A stretch of DNA of 64,000 bases from Trachythela sp. YZ-2020 (taxonomy: Eukaryota > Cnidaria > Anthozoa > Malacalcyonacea > Clavulariidae), in NCBI GenBank assembly GCA_016169945.1, contig JADLSH010000231.1:248001-312000 (forward strand). The letters run 5' to 3'. The notes below the pieces were generated by a model. That model was not told the origin of the DNA. It did no database searches and saw only the letters and a program-made list of their open reading frames with translations. Both the position numbers and the translations under genes were made by a program. Of the stretch, positions 54,953-64,000 are shown piece by piece; the stretch's first letter is position 1, and each line of letters opens with the position of its first letter.

Positions 54953-55413
54953 CTAGGATTTGATAAGGCAGTGATATCTTCATGAGTAATAGAATGTATT
55001 CCTATATCGGTGCCTTAAGTAACAAATTGTATTATAGAAGATATGTACAAGACTTCTCGTTGAATGTCCTTTGTACTGTATAGATAAAAATATTTTGTTG
55101 GTTACATGAGATGACCCCTGAAGCCTTATCACGGATTATGAAGCTAAAAATACAGTCAAATGTCCGTTAACCCCATTTTAACCCTAGCAACTGGACTGAA
55201 ATAGAATTATTAAAATAAATATTGCGCCTTAACACCACATTGTCCTATGGTGAAATCTATTTTCTGTTTGATAGTTTCCCGGCCAAATCCAAAATTTAGA
55301 TTTGATACGAAAATTCGTACCCCTCTTGCTCCCCGTATGGCCAAAGATTGTGGGAAGGTGCAAATCCATGCGTGTGTTTAACAGATGCAGAAATAGAAAT
55401 ATCCGAGTTTTAC

Positions 55414-55530
55414 CGGTACAGTTTGTTCCATTTCCTTCAAATCCAGTTTGACATTCACAAAGGTATGAACCAATAGTGTTTGTGCAGTTTGCATTGAAAC
55501 CGCATGGAGCTTTCGCACACTCATCGACAT
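55414..55530 (-). CDS. EGF exon E2, copy B
   Basis: 117 nt, phase 1-1; all six cysteines present (C3 codon TGC at plus-strand 55484-55486), the intact form of the module damaged in copies A and D. Confidence 0.88.
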
Positions 55531-56235
55531 CTGCACAAGGTAGAAATAAAGTTACATCTTAAAATTGTTGAATGAGGTCGAGCAATATCTGGATTTGTAT
55601 CCATCGGTTGTTTAATTTTTTATTCATGCATTATCTATGTTCAATCATTCGAATATATGTAACAATTCATGAGAAAACTAGCCAACCATACTGCAATATT
55701 TTGCTCACATGATGATAATGGATCGCTGGTCAAGTACATTGCTCTACTCCTAGGACTGTATCAAAATAGATTCAATCTTAGAACTGGACGAAAGTTAATT
55801 CCTTACGCTTTAAGTAATGATTTTATAAGTATGATTTAGAAGTATTAGACCCAAACTGCTCCGACTTGAACTCTGGTCCAGTCCTTATTTTCGGATTTGA
55901 AGTATTAATTAATGTAATTACGAAGAAGTGTGTGTAGTGGTTCACGAAATGTTGGAAAATGCTTCATACCTTTGAAGATAGAAAAATGGTATTGAATGTT
56001 TGGTTTGTCTGGCTTTTGTCAATTTTATATAATTTTTTTGCATCATAATTATTAATGCGCAGAAATCATTTACCACAAACCACAGACGGAACTTCTTACA
56101 GATAATTAATTAGTCTTGGTGCAGAACATAAATTCAGCAGATTTTTTATAGTCTTGTCGATAGTTCTGCTGTGGATTCTTAATTTAAGAGAAACTATTCT
56201 TAAATTGCTTGCAATTCACCCAAAAATTACTGTAC

Positions 56236-56355
56236 CTTGACAATATGTCTGATTTCCAGTGAATCCAGTGTTGCATGAACATACAATAGTACCAGGAGAA
56301 TTAGTGCATGTCGAGTTTACTGGACAGGTATTGTTTACAGCACAATTATCCTTGT
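56236..56355 (-). CDS. EGF exon E1, copy B
   Basis: 120 nt, phase 1-1, same residues as copy A E1. Confidence 0.85.
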
Positions 56356-56909
56356 CTAGGGAAAGAAAGATTGCACAATGTTGTTGATATAAAAACATCT
56401 CCAACTGGAAAAAAACGAAATCGAGGCAGAGAAAAATATTCCGTTATGTGAGGTAGTGTAGTATTCCTACCCGCAGAAAAATAAAATAGTTTTATTAATT
56501 TGCTGTTGTGAATATTTAACTATAATTATCACCCGCGTATCGTTTGGTTTTGATGTGTACAATAGTGATGTTGCAAAATGCAGTGTGCACGTGCAGATTC
56601 TTTCGTGAGGCATGAGGTGGATTGGCAGCTCCCAGTATTTTTTTGATCAGTATCCGCATTAGAATTGCATCGTTTTCTAGATAACGGTTTCCGGTAACAT
56701 TATTGCAGTCGTCCTTCCTGTTGTATAAATGGCGTCTTACAATCCAAAAATTATGGCAAGTACAGGAAAACTTTCGCCGTTCAATAGGGAATGTTATCCT
56801 TGCCAAGCAAAATTAAGACACATCCTGTTTCTACTGATTAATTCATATGACTTTGTGCAGTCATCACTATGGGTTATGCTAGCATTTTATAAGAATATTT
56901 ATCACTTAC

Positions 56910-57298
56910 CAGCTACAACAATCATTCGTGTTGCTCCAGTCGCAATTGAAATCGTACTGACAACCGTTTCCGTCGTTTTATTATATTTACTAACTTGTGA
57001 TGTTATTGAATCAAGGATATAAAAATATCCATTCCCCTCTGCAATATCTACAGTAGTAAGGCTTCCTGTTCGATCTGCTCCAATCTGTACAGTCTGACCA
57101 TCGTACGTTGTTTTGTATATCTTGTAAATAGTAGCATCAGTAAAATGAATCCAGTATACAATTTTATTCACGGTATCAACCACAAGATGTGTGCCTATTC
57201 CAGTCATATTATCGTCGATAGTTAGTTCAGTTCCCTCTGCCAGACTGTACCGGATGAGATTTCGAGAGTTCCTTAGATCGGTGGTGAGGAATATTGAT
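56910..57298 (-). CDS. Propeller II, second exon (copy B)
   Basis: 389 nt, phase 2-1, intact; IVYWIHFTD blade. One difference from copy A near NITGIG (Met for Ile). Confidence 0.88.
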
Positions 57299-58468
57299 CT
57301 AATTGGAGGAAAATTAGGCAGTAAACGAATGGAAGTTGATGAGCAACGGTAGTAATGTTATATTTCCTCCTGTTTTTCGTACTCAAATTGAACCTCGAAG
57401 TGCTTACTTCACACAATCCTCAATCCATATAAACATTAGGTATAATCAATGACATGTAGGTCAAATATTCATTGATAGACAGTGTCGCGACGTAAGAACT
57501 TTTAAGGTCAATTGCAATAAGATATTTAAGGAAAGAATCTTCATGATCAGATGGTTATATTAGCAGGCATTGATCGCATGTTTCGTAAATTGCATCGCCA
57601 ATACCTTACATTAATTATGCTGTAACTAATCATAAATTGAAATATTTTATGTTATATATCTTACTTCAATGAATCACTTGATCAATTTCAACTGAGTTGC
57701 TCATTCCGTCAGAAATCCAGTAAGGGGAATTCCTAATTGGTGCCTGGTATAACATGCGACCTTTTATAGTACAAATGGAAGAACTCTCATTATAATATAT
57801 ATCTAAATGATAAAGTTTTTGATTGGCTGAAAAGCGTGCTCAATAACTCGATTGAGCCCGCTAAGCAATGAAAAAATTATTAATTAGTTTACGATAAGAC
57901 TAATGAGATAGTCCTACTGTTGCATTATGTAAGAATATGTATAAGCAGGAATCTCTTCTCTTGTTATAAGAAATCATTTGATTTGGTGTCAAGTATGTCG
58001 GCTGTAAAACAACGAGGCTGTAAAAGAACTATGACATTAATAGACCATACAGTGTATAGGCCTATTGTAACTTTGGTTACTCTGATGATGATTTTGCAAT
58101 AAAGTCGAAATATCACAAAATCATTCTTGTCTTGTTTTAACTCATATCTTGGGTTTCAAGATATTAATCTTCAGATTATGTTTTGTATTATATATTTTTT
58201 GAAATTGTCGGCTGGTTTTGACTTTTCGAACTAGTCTTCATGGAGAGGTTTTAGAGTGGTAGTTATATTACAATAAACTACCGTGATTTGTATTTAAACT
58301 ACCAAAAATCAAAAGATTTACCGACGTTTCTAGCAAACGCCCTTCCTCTGGAGTTTATTAGTGAATAGTTAGGCTATTAACCTCAACGTGAGGGCCTTCG
58401 CTTTGCCTATATGTTTTAAAAAAGCCCCAGAGCAGCAAAGTATCTTACAAGACTTACATTCGACCTAC

Positions 58469-58850
58469 CTGTTATAAGCGTCGATTTGTATGCCTTTGAA
58501 ATCATTGCTCTGTAACGCAGCAATGTCTGGTAAGAGGTTGCCGTTATAATCAATTGATTTAACGCTATTATCGTCGTTTTTCAGGTAGTAGATACTTTGA
58601 TTCGCTGCATCAACTGTAAATGGACCAAAATTAGATGGAACCGACACAGTTCGCAAATCACTAGCGTCCAAATTAGCGTTATATAGGGTAATGTCCACCG
58701 TATCGTAATACCAGAGGCGGTTGTTCAGTTCGTCATAACCTACTGTGGCACTTTGTGCTGATAGGATAGCTGTAGATTCTCCACCATCAACAGGAACATA
58801 AGAAATGTGTGTAGCGTTTGAATAGAAGATATATTCTACTCCAGTGTTTC
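58469..58850 (-). CDS. Propeller II, first exon (copy B), intact
   Basis: 382 nt, phase 1-2. Reads without interruption: NTGVEYIFYS, RLWYYDTVDITLYNANLDAS, QSIYYLKNDDNSVKSIDYNG, GIQIDAYNR. Spliced to 56910-57298 it gives a complete six-bladed propeller of about 257 residues. Confidence 0.88.
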
Positions 58851-59097
58851 CTAATGGAAAAATATTTGAAGATGTGAAAATTAAAGAATAATTTGTGTTT
58901 TAAACTGCAAAGTTTGCACAAACGGCTGTACATGCTCCAGCTGGTCTAACAAGTGAGGTGGGCGTTTTGCTTCTAAATAGAATCTGGGATATTTTTGTGG
59001 GATATAGCATATCTCGCTATGAAAACCTCGCCTTTTCAAACTTTGACTGGCCTTGCACTAGTTCTTACTCGTATAATATTTTTTGTTTTCTTCTTAC

Positions 59098-59217
59098 CAT
59101 CACATGTAAATCCATTTCCAGTATATCCAGAATCACATGTGCAGATGTACGATCCGTCTGTGTTATTGCATGTTGCATTGGAATGACATGGTGAACCTGA
59201 TAGACATTCATTTACAT
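59098..59217 (-). CDS. EGF micro-array module 3 of copy C
   Basis: 120 nt, phase 1-1; [10 protein letters not shown] variant, splices to propeller II of copy B. Confidence 0.85.
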
Positions 59218-59306
59218 CTAAATAAAAGTTGAATAAAGTTTAGAATTGCTTAGGGCTGGCCTTGCACTAGTTCGTACGCCTATAATAATATTTCTTTTGT
59301 TCTTAC

Positions 59307-59426
59307 CATCACATGTAAATCCATTCCCAGTATATCCAGAATCACATGTGCAGATGTACGATCCGTCTGTGTTATTGCATGTTGCATTGGAATGACATGG
59401 TGAACCTGATAGACATTCATTTACAT
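59307..59426 (-). CDS. EGF micro-array module 2 of copy C
   Basis: 120 nt, phase 1-1; 209-bp period kept. Confidence 0.85.
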
Positions 59427-59515
59427 CTAAATAAAAGTTGAATAAAGTTCAGAATTTCTTAGGACTGGCCTTGCACTAGTTCGTACTCCTATAATAATAT
59501 TTCTTTTGTTCTTAC

Positions 59516-59635
59516 CATCACATGTAAATCCATTCCCTGTGTATCCAGAATCACATGTGCAGATGTACGATCCGTCTGTGTTATTGCATGTTGCATTGGA
59601 ATGACATGGTGAATCTGGTAGACATTCATTTACAT
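59516..59635 (-). CDS. EGF micro-array module 1 of copy C
   Basis: 120 nt, phase 1-1; [10 protein letters not shown]. Confidence 0.85.
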
Positions 59636-59687
59636 CTAAGTGAAAGTTGGATAAAGTTCAGAATTGCTTAGGACTGGCCTTGCAACA

Positions 59688-59766
59688 GTTCATGTATCCA
59701 GGATCACATGTACCGATTTAGATCCTTGTGTGTTATTACATGTTTCATTGGCATGACATAGTAAAT
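59688..59766 (-). pseudogene. EGF relic exon, copy C
   Basis: Same degenerate module as in copies A and B, showing that it decayed before the units were duplicated. Confidence 0.65.
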
Positions 59767-60075
59767 CTATAATTCATTCGATTGTGTCTTGAAATATGAA
59801 TATGGATCATATATTATTTGGTAACGAGAAATTTTTAGGTTACAACAAATGTAATCGAGAAGACTGTATAAGTTGATATTTAGTCACTACTACGATATTT
59901 GTTAATGCGCATTTACCGTGTTCGAAACATTTTTAGGTTTATCTTTAGTCTATGGCTTGATATTGAGCATTTGTAAAAATCATAATTTCTTTCTTTCGTG
60001 TTACTGTCTTAATCAGATGGAATAATACTGAATGATCCTTTATTGAACAATAAAACATATTTACTCGATGTATAC

Positions 60076-60195
60076 CTTCACAATGTGTGTTATTCCCAGT
60101 TAAACCCACTTTACATGTGCAGTAGTAACTTCCTGGCGTGTTTGTGCATGTTGCGTTTTCATGGCAAAAACCACCAACACAACACTCATCTAAAT
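60076..60195 (-). CDS. EGF exon E5, copy C
   Basis: 120 nt, phase 1-1, seven cysteines as in A and B. Confidence 0.85.
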
Positions 60196-60808
60196 CTACA
60201 AAAATTAGTTTGCTTTTGTTTAGAATTTATTATATGGTATTATAATGGGGCAGACTATCGAAGTTGTTCCCATCATTTCATTATGTGCTCTTCTGCTTAA
60301 CATGCTGCTTGTAAATCTAACGCTCCCATCGAAATGTTTCACTAGGGCGAGGTGGGACAGGGTCTTCTCTCGCGCGTGCAAAATCCAAACCTTTCGCCTT
60401 CGTTATGGTAGAGATAGGTTAATTTCGCTGCTTTGCGGGAAACGCTTTAGCTATGTATCATATTTAGATCATTGTTATTTGTGGTGATTCTATTTTGGGG
60501 ACATTTGTCCTATGGTCTGCTAATGATATGGCTTAAAGGAAAAGAAAGGGTCGAATGGACAGCTTCAAATCCACTATCATCGGGAATCCTATAGTCATTA
60601 TGGCTTTCCCTTCTATGTTACAAGTTGGAATGTTCTGATATTGCAATGTATTACGCTACAATGTGCACTTGACAAAAGCCATACGAGAGCGGTATCGGTA
60701 TGACGTATTTTTCAGGGAAGTAAAAACCTGAAAAATATTTTTTCTTATAACGACCAAATTGTGGGATTGTGCGAAGGTGATTTAAAATATTCACGAACTT
60801 TGACTCAC

Positions 60809-61188
60809 CTTGAACAACAGTTAGTTCACTCGGTGTATCGCTCAGATAAAACGTATGAAGCAAAGAGGCGTTACGTCTGTCAAATTTATCAATGCGACCT
60901 CTCGTGCTATCCATAACATAGAAATAATCTTCACCTATTGCAACATTTACTGATCTTGTTGTACCAGGATAATACTTCACTTGCGAAGTTGAACCATTGA
61001 AATGTGTTTTCATAAGAGAATAGCTATCATTAGCAAGGATAAAGTCAATCCAATAAATTACTTCATATTCAGGGTCAATAGTCAGATATAACGGTGATCT
61101 GTTGTTATTGTAAATAACTTCCTGTGTATCTTTGTCGAGGAAATACCGAACAATGTCTCCACTGTTTGTAGCAGCAAAAACAAGAGAG
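60809..61188 (-). CDS. Propeller I, second exon (copy C)
   Basis: 380 nt, phase 2-1; EVIYNNN and GRIDKF forms. Intact. Confidence 0.85.
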
Positions 61189-61772
61189 CTAAAATAAGAG
61201 AGAATGATTGATCCGAATATTAGAATTTCAAATTCTGTTGTTACAAACAACAAAGAATCTTTTCGTCGGAAGTGTACGGATGGGAATCGTATTTAATTAC
61301 GAAAATGATTGAGAAGGAATGATGTGACATATAGTCATAATACTAAGAAATCCAGATGGGGGCTGAAAATCGACTAGAAAAATAGACAGCTCTGCGTTGC
61401 TTTTGCAGAGAAGGTTTAAGTTTCGGAATTAAAAGACTGTCACAATGTCTTCCATTTTCGAACTTTATAACTCTTTGAACAAGCAAAGCATTGTGGCTCT
61501 TTTTCTACTCTTATATCCGCCCCTGTATTCATTTCCCTGTTTATTCTCCATTCTCTCATCTTGTTCCTTGCCTATACTTCTAATTTAATATCTTGTTATG
61601 TAGTTTGTTAAAATCCATGTAATTGTAATTTGTTGTTAGTCTGAAGATGCTGTGACGTGCGAAACGAAACGTGAAAAAGTCTATTTATATATGGCTCAGC
61701 GTCAAGTATTTCAAGCCCAGTTCATTATTCTTTGATTGTGGTGTGTTCCAGTGTTCATAAGAATACATGTAC

Positions 61773-62148
61773 CTGTTAGTTGGATCACTATCCAAGTCTT
61801 CTACGTGACCAAGAATTACATTTAGTTGCGCCGAAACTCCAGTATCCAGGTCAATACTGTATATTTTCCTGAATAGATCACTAATGTAGTACACCTTTCT
61901 TGATATATGATCTACAGCAAACCGTAATATAATCGTGACAGGCGCTATCGTGGTTGGATCACTCCCGTCCAGTTTAACCCTGATGAGATCGGTACCATCG
62001 TAGTAGAGGAGTCTTTCACTGGAATAATCATAATTCAGCTTCACGTTACTTGCTGATAATATCGTCAAAGTGGAATTACCATCCGACAATACACCTTTTA
62101 TTGCACTTGATGTTGCATAGTATATGGCATCCACTTTACATGTTAGCT
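61773..62148 (-). CDS. Propeller I, first exon (copy C)
   Basis: 376 nt, phase 1-2; Asp for Asn in YDGTDLIRV. Intact. Confidence 0.85.
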
Positions 62149-62603
62149 CTACACAATTATGAACAAATCATGTCAGCGTACTCTACTCAGTAATAATTCA
62201 TATGTAAATTTGGCTTTATTGTCCGTCGCATGATGGTAATTGAAAATTGCCAAAATACTTAGATCCTGTTATTTTGGACAGGATACCGTAATGAGGTGTT
62301 GAGAGGACACGGTGATTAGTGCATGCGCTTTTTATCTCTGCTACTTGGTTTCGATTCCTGCAACACGCCGTTTACTTAATTTAATTTCACCGCATTTGCA
62401 TGTTAGAGGAAAGCTTCCGTTGGTACTCTACTAAACATCTTAATTTTTCTATGAGTTTTCTGGTTTCGCCCTGGATCACCACGGATTCCCTTGCTAGATC
62501 TCTTGGGAGAACAGTTTTGAACTGGTAGAGCAATCCAGTGTGAACAAAGCTAGTTTCTATTAAACTATACAACCGTCGTATTTTATATTTTCAAAACATT
62601 TAC

Positions 62604-62723
62604 CTTCACAAAAGAAGCCATCCCCACTAAAGTTTGCTTTGCAGGCACAGTAGTATGATCCATCCACGTTTGTACAAGTGGCATTTACATGGCACGGAGC
62701 CTCTGTTTCACATTCGTTGATAT
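62604..62723 (-). CDS. EGF exon E4, copy C
   Basis: 120 nt, phase 1-1; Tyr for Phe in DGSYYCAC. Confidence 0.88.
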
Positions 62724-63410
62724 CTATATTAGACATAATTACATGCCAAATCATTAAAAATTCACGACGAAATTCATTTCATAAATGCCTGTGAGTCTGA
62801 AACAGATTTTGTCCTGATTACCATTACCATTTCGTTCGACTTTTTCAAATAAAACACCCTATACCTTTAACTAGGTGACAAATATAAACATTCATAAAGC
62901 TGTGTTTGATAGGTACAGTAAGATATTGGCGTTCGTTCTGCATGGAATTTATAACCACTCGCCTTCGACTCGTGTTTGTAAATCTCATACAGATCGACCG
63001 CCCTGCATGTTTTATATATTACTTGTGAAATTCATACGTAATAAGACTAAAAATCAATCATGGCAAGGTATTTAGGTCACGTGTAAATCTCAATAAAGTT
63101 AAATAAACTTATCATTACTTATCAAGGGAATGCGAGTGTGAACGTAAGAATTCTAATTAGAATACTAATTATTACGCAGGATTATCTGTTGCATTGTTCC
63201 AGTAAGAGTGCTACATTGGTCAACTCTATTATTCATTTCAGTAAGTTTGCCATTGTAAATGCCCATACCGATCGACCGCGAGGAAATGAGAAAATGGATA
63301 TTTGTTATCAAATATAAATGTCAATACTAATAACGTATACTCGTATTTTTGCATACTATTTTTTGCAATTGTTTATACGTGACGTTAGATGGAAGTTTTC
63401 AATGGTGTAC

Positions 63411-63527
63411 CTGTGCAGCTGGTGCCGTTGCCTTCATAGCCCACGTTGCAAGTGCATGTATACGAACCATTGCTATTGGTACAATTTGCATTGACATCGC
63501 AAGGATCAGCTTGGCACTCATCAATAT
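63411..63527 (-). CDS. EGF exon E3, copy C
   Basis: 117 nt, phase 1-1, same residues as copies A and B. Confidence 0.88.
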
Positions 63528-63986
63528 CTAGGATTTGATAAGGCAGTGATATCTTCATGAGTAATAGAATGTATTCCTATCGGTGCCTTAAGTAACAAAT
63601 TGTATTATAGAAGATATGTACAAGACTTCTCGTTGAATGTCCTTTGTACTGTATAGATAAAAATATTTTTTTGGTTACATGAGATGACCCCTGAAGCCTT
63701 ATCACGGATTATGAAGCTAAAAATACAGTCAAATGTCCGTTAACCCCATTTTAACCCTAGCAACTGGACTGAAATAGAATTATTAAAATAAATATTGCGC
63801 CTTAACACCACATTGTCCTATGGTGAAATCTATTTTCTGTTTGATAGTTTCCCGGCCAAATCCAAAATTTAGATTTGATACGAAAATTCGTACCCCTCTT
63901 GCTCCCCGTATGGCCAAAGATTGTGGGAAGGTGCAAATCCATGCGTGTGTTTAACAGATGCAGAAATAGAAATATCCGAGTTTTAC

Positions 63987-64000
63987 CGGTACAGTTTGTT
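63987..64000 (-). CDS. EGF exon E2, copy C (cut by window edge)
   Basis: Only the last 14 nt (...NCT, donor ACCG|GTAAAA) are inside the window. The rest lies beyond the right edge. Confidence 0.75.

Larger units (their letters stand above)
50472..59044. repeat. Tandem unit copy B (8,573 bp)
   Basis: Complete unit between two identical junctions (CAAACTTT|GACTGGCC at 50472 and 59045). Intron sequence is as conserved as exon sequence between B and C, so the duplication is recent or homogenised. Confidence 0.9.
41542..64000 (-). other. Large EGF / beta-propeller gene, internal part
   Basis: All exons lie on the minus strand with GT...AG borders and matching phases: EGF exons are phase 1-1, and each propeller is two exons joined at phase 2 (1-2 then 2-1). 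No start, signal peptide, transmembrane or terminal exon is in the window, so this is an internal section. Each unit gives 4 EGF, propeller I (252 aa), 4 EGF, propeller II (257 aa). The combination resembles LRP/LDLR, nidogen and EGF-precursor architectures: extracellular, N-glycosylated (many NAT, NGT, NNT sequons) and calcium-stiffened. The ligand is unknown. A frameshift in copy A may end the product early on this chromosome. Confidence 0.8.
59045..64000. repeat. Tandem unit copy C (cut by window edge)
   Basis: Matches copy B at an offset of 8,573-8,575 bp to the end of the window, which stops inside exon E2. Confidence 0.9.

Overview
The window is nuclear DNA of an animal. It is AT-rich, and its real genes are split into short exons with GT...AG borders and phase-1 introns. 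It also holds LINE, SINE and inverted-repeat transposons. There are no bacterial signals. The mix (EGF and LDL-receptor-type propeller exons, CR1/L2/jockey-like LINEs, a HECT/G2E3-like relic, a transposon-borne SGNH hydrolase) suggests an invertebrate, perhaps a cnidarian or another early-branching lineage. I cannot name the species.

Right part (about 39.9-64.0 kb, minus strand; transcription enters from beyond the right edge). This is the main gene: a large secreted or membrane protein built from calcium-binding EGF modules and six-bladed YWTD/LY beta-propellers (LRP/nidogen-like architecture). A unit of about 8,573 bp is repeated nearly identically as copies C (59,045 to beyond the edge), B (50,472-59,044) and A (42,116-50,471). 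A fourth, strongly decayed partial copy D lies at 39,866-40,945. One unit encodes 4 EGFs, propeller I (2 exons), 4 EGFs and propeller II (2 exons). Its exons total 2,481 nt, exactly 827 codons, so each duplication is in frame. Inside the unit is a second, smaller array: a 120-nt EGF exon plus an 89-nt intron (209 bp), present three times in B and C and five times in A. Copy A has a 1-bp deletion in propeller II and a lost EGF cysteine.

Left part (1-39.8 kb). This is mostly mobile DNA. Isolated minus-strand EGF exons lie at 7.7, 12.3, 13.1 and 24.3 kb, with broken ones at 22.4 and 25.1 kb. They may be the far 3' part of the same gene, or a separate EGF gene with TE-swollen introns. Between them are: a transposase remnant (0-0.3 kb); a 742-bp element with TTA duplications (1.2-1.9 kb); an SGNH-hydrolase transposon fragment (2.0-3.5 kb); a tandem ACAC-rich repeat (6.4-6.9 kb); a nearly full LINE with a CCCH-finger ORF1 (8.3-11.8 kb); a nested inverted-repeat complex (13.3-17.3 kb) holding a retroposed near-perfect hairpin; a minisatellite and MITE (17.3-18.0 kb); a HECT-like pseudogene (18.8-19.7 kb); and LINE relics.

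At 25.4-33.4 kb two LINEs lie head to head. The right-hand one was split by a 2.4-kb TA-flanked element with GC-rich subterminal repeats, by a 0.6-kb inverted-repeat insert, and by a tRNA-derived SINE whose 3' tail resembles that of the LINE it landed in. All LINEs seen carry frameshifts, stops or deletions, so none looks active as it stands.
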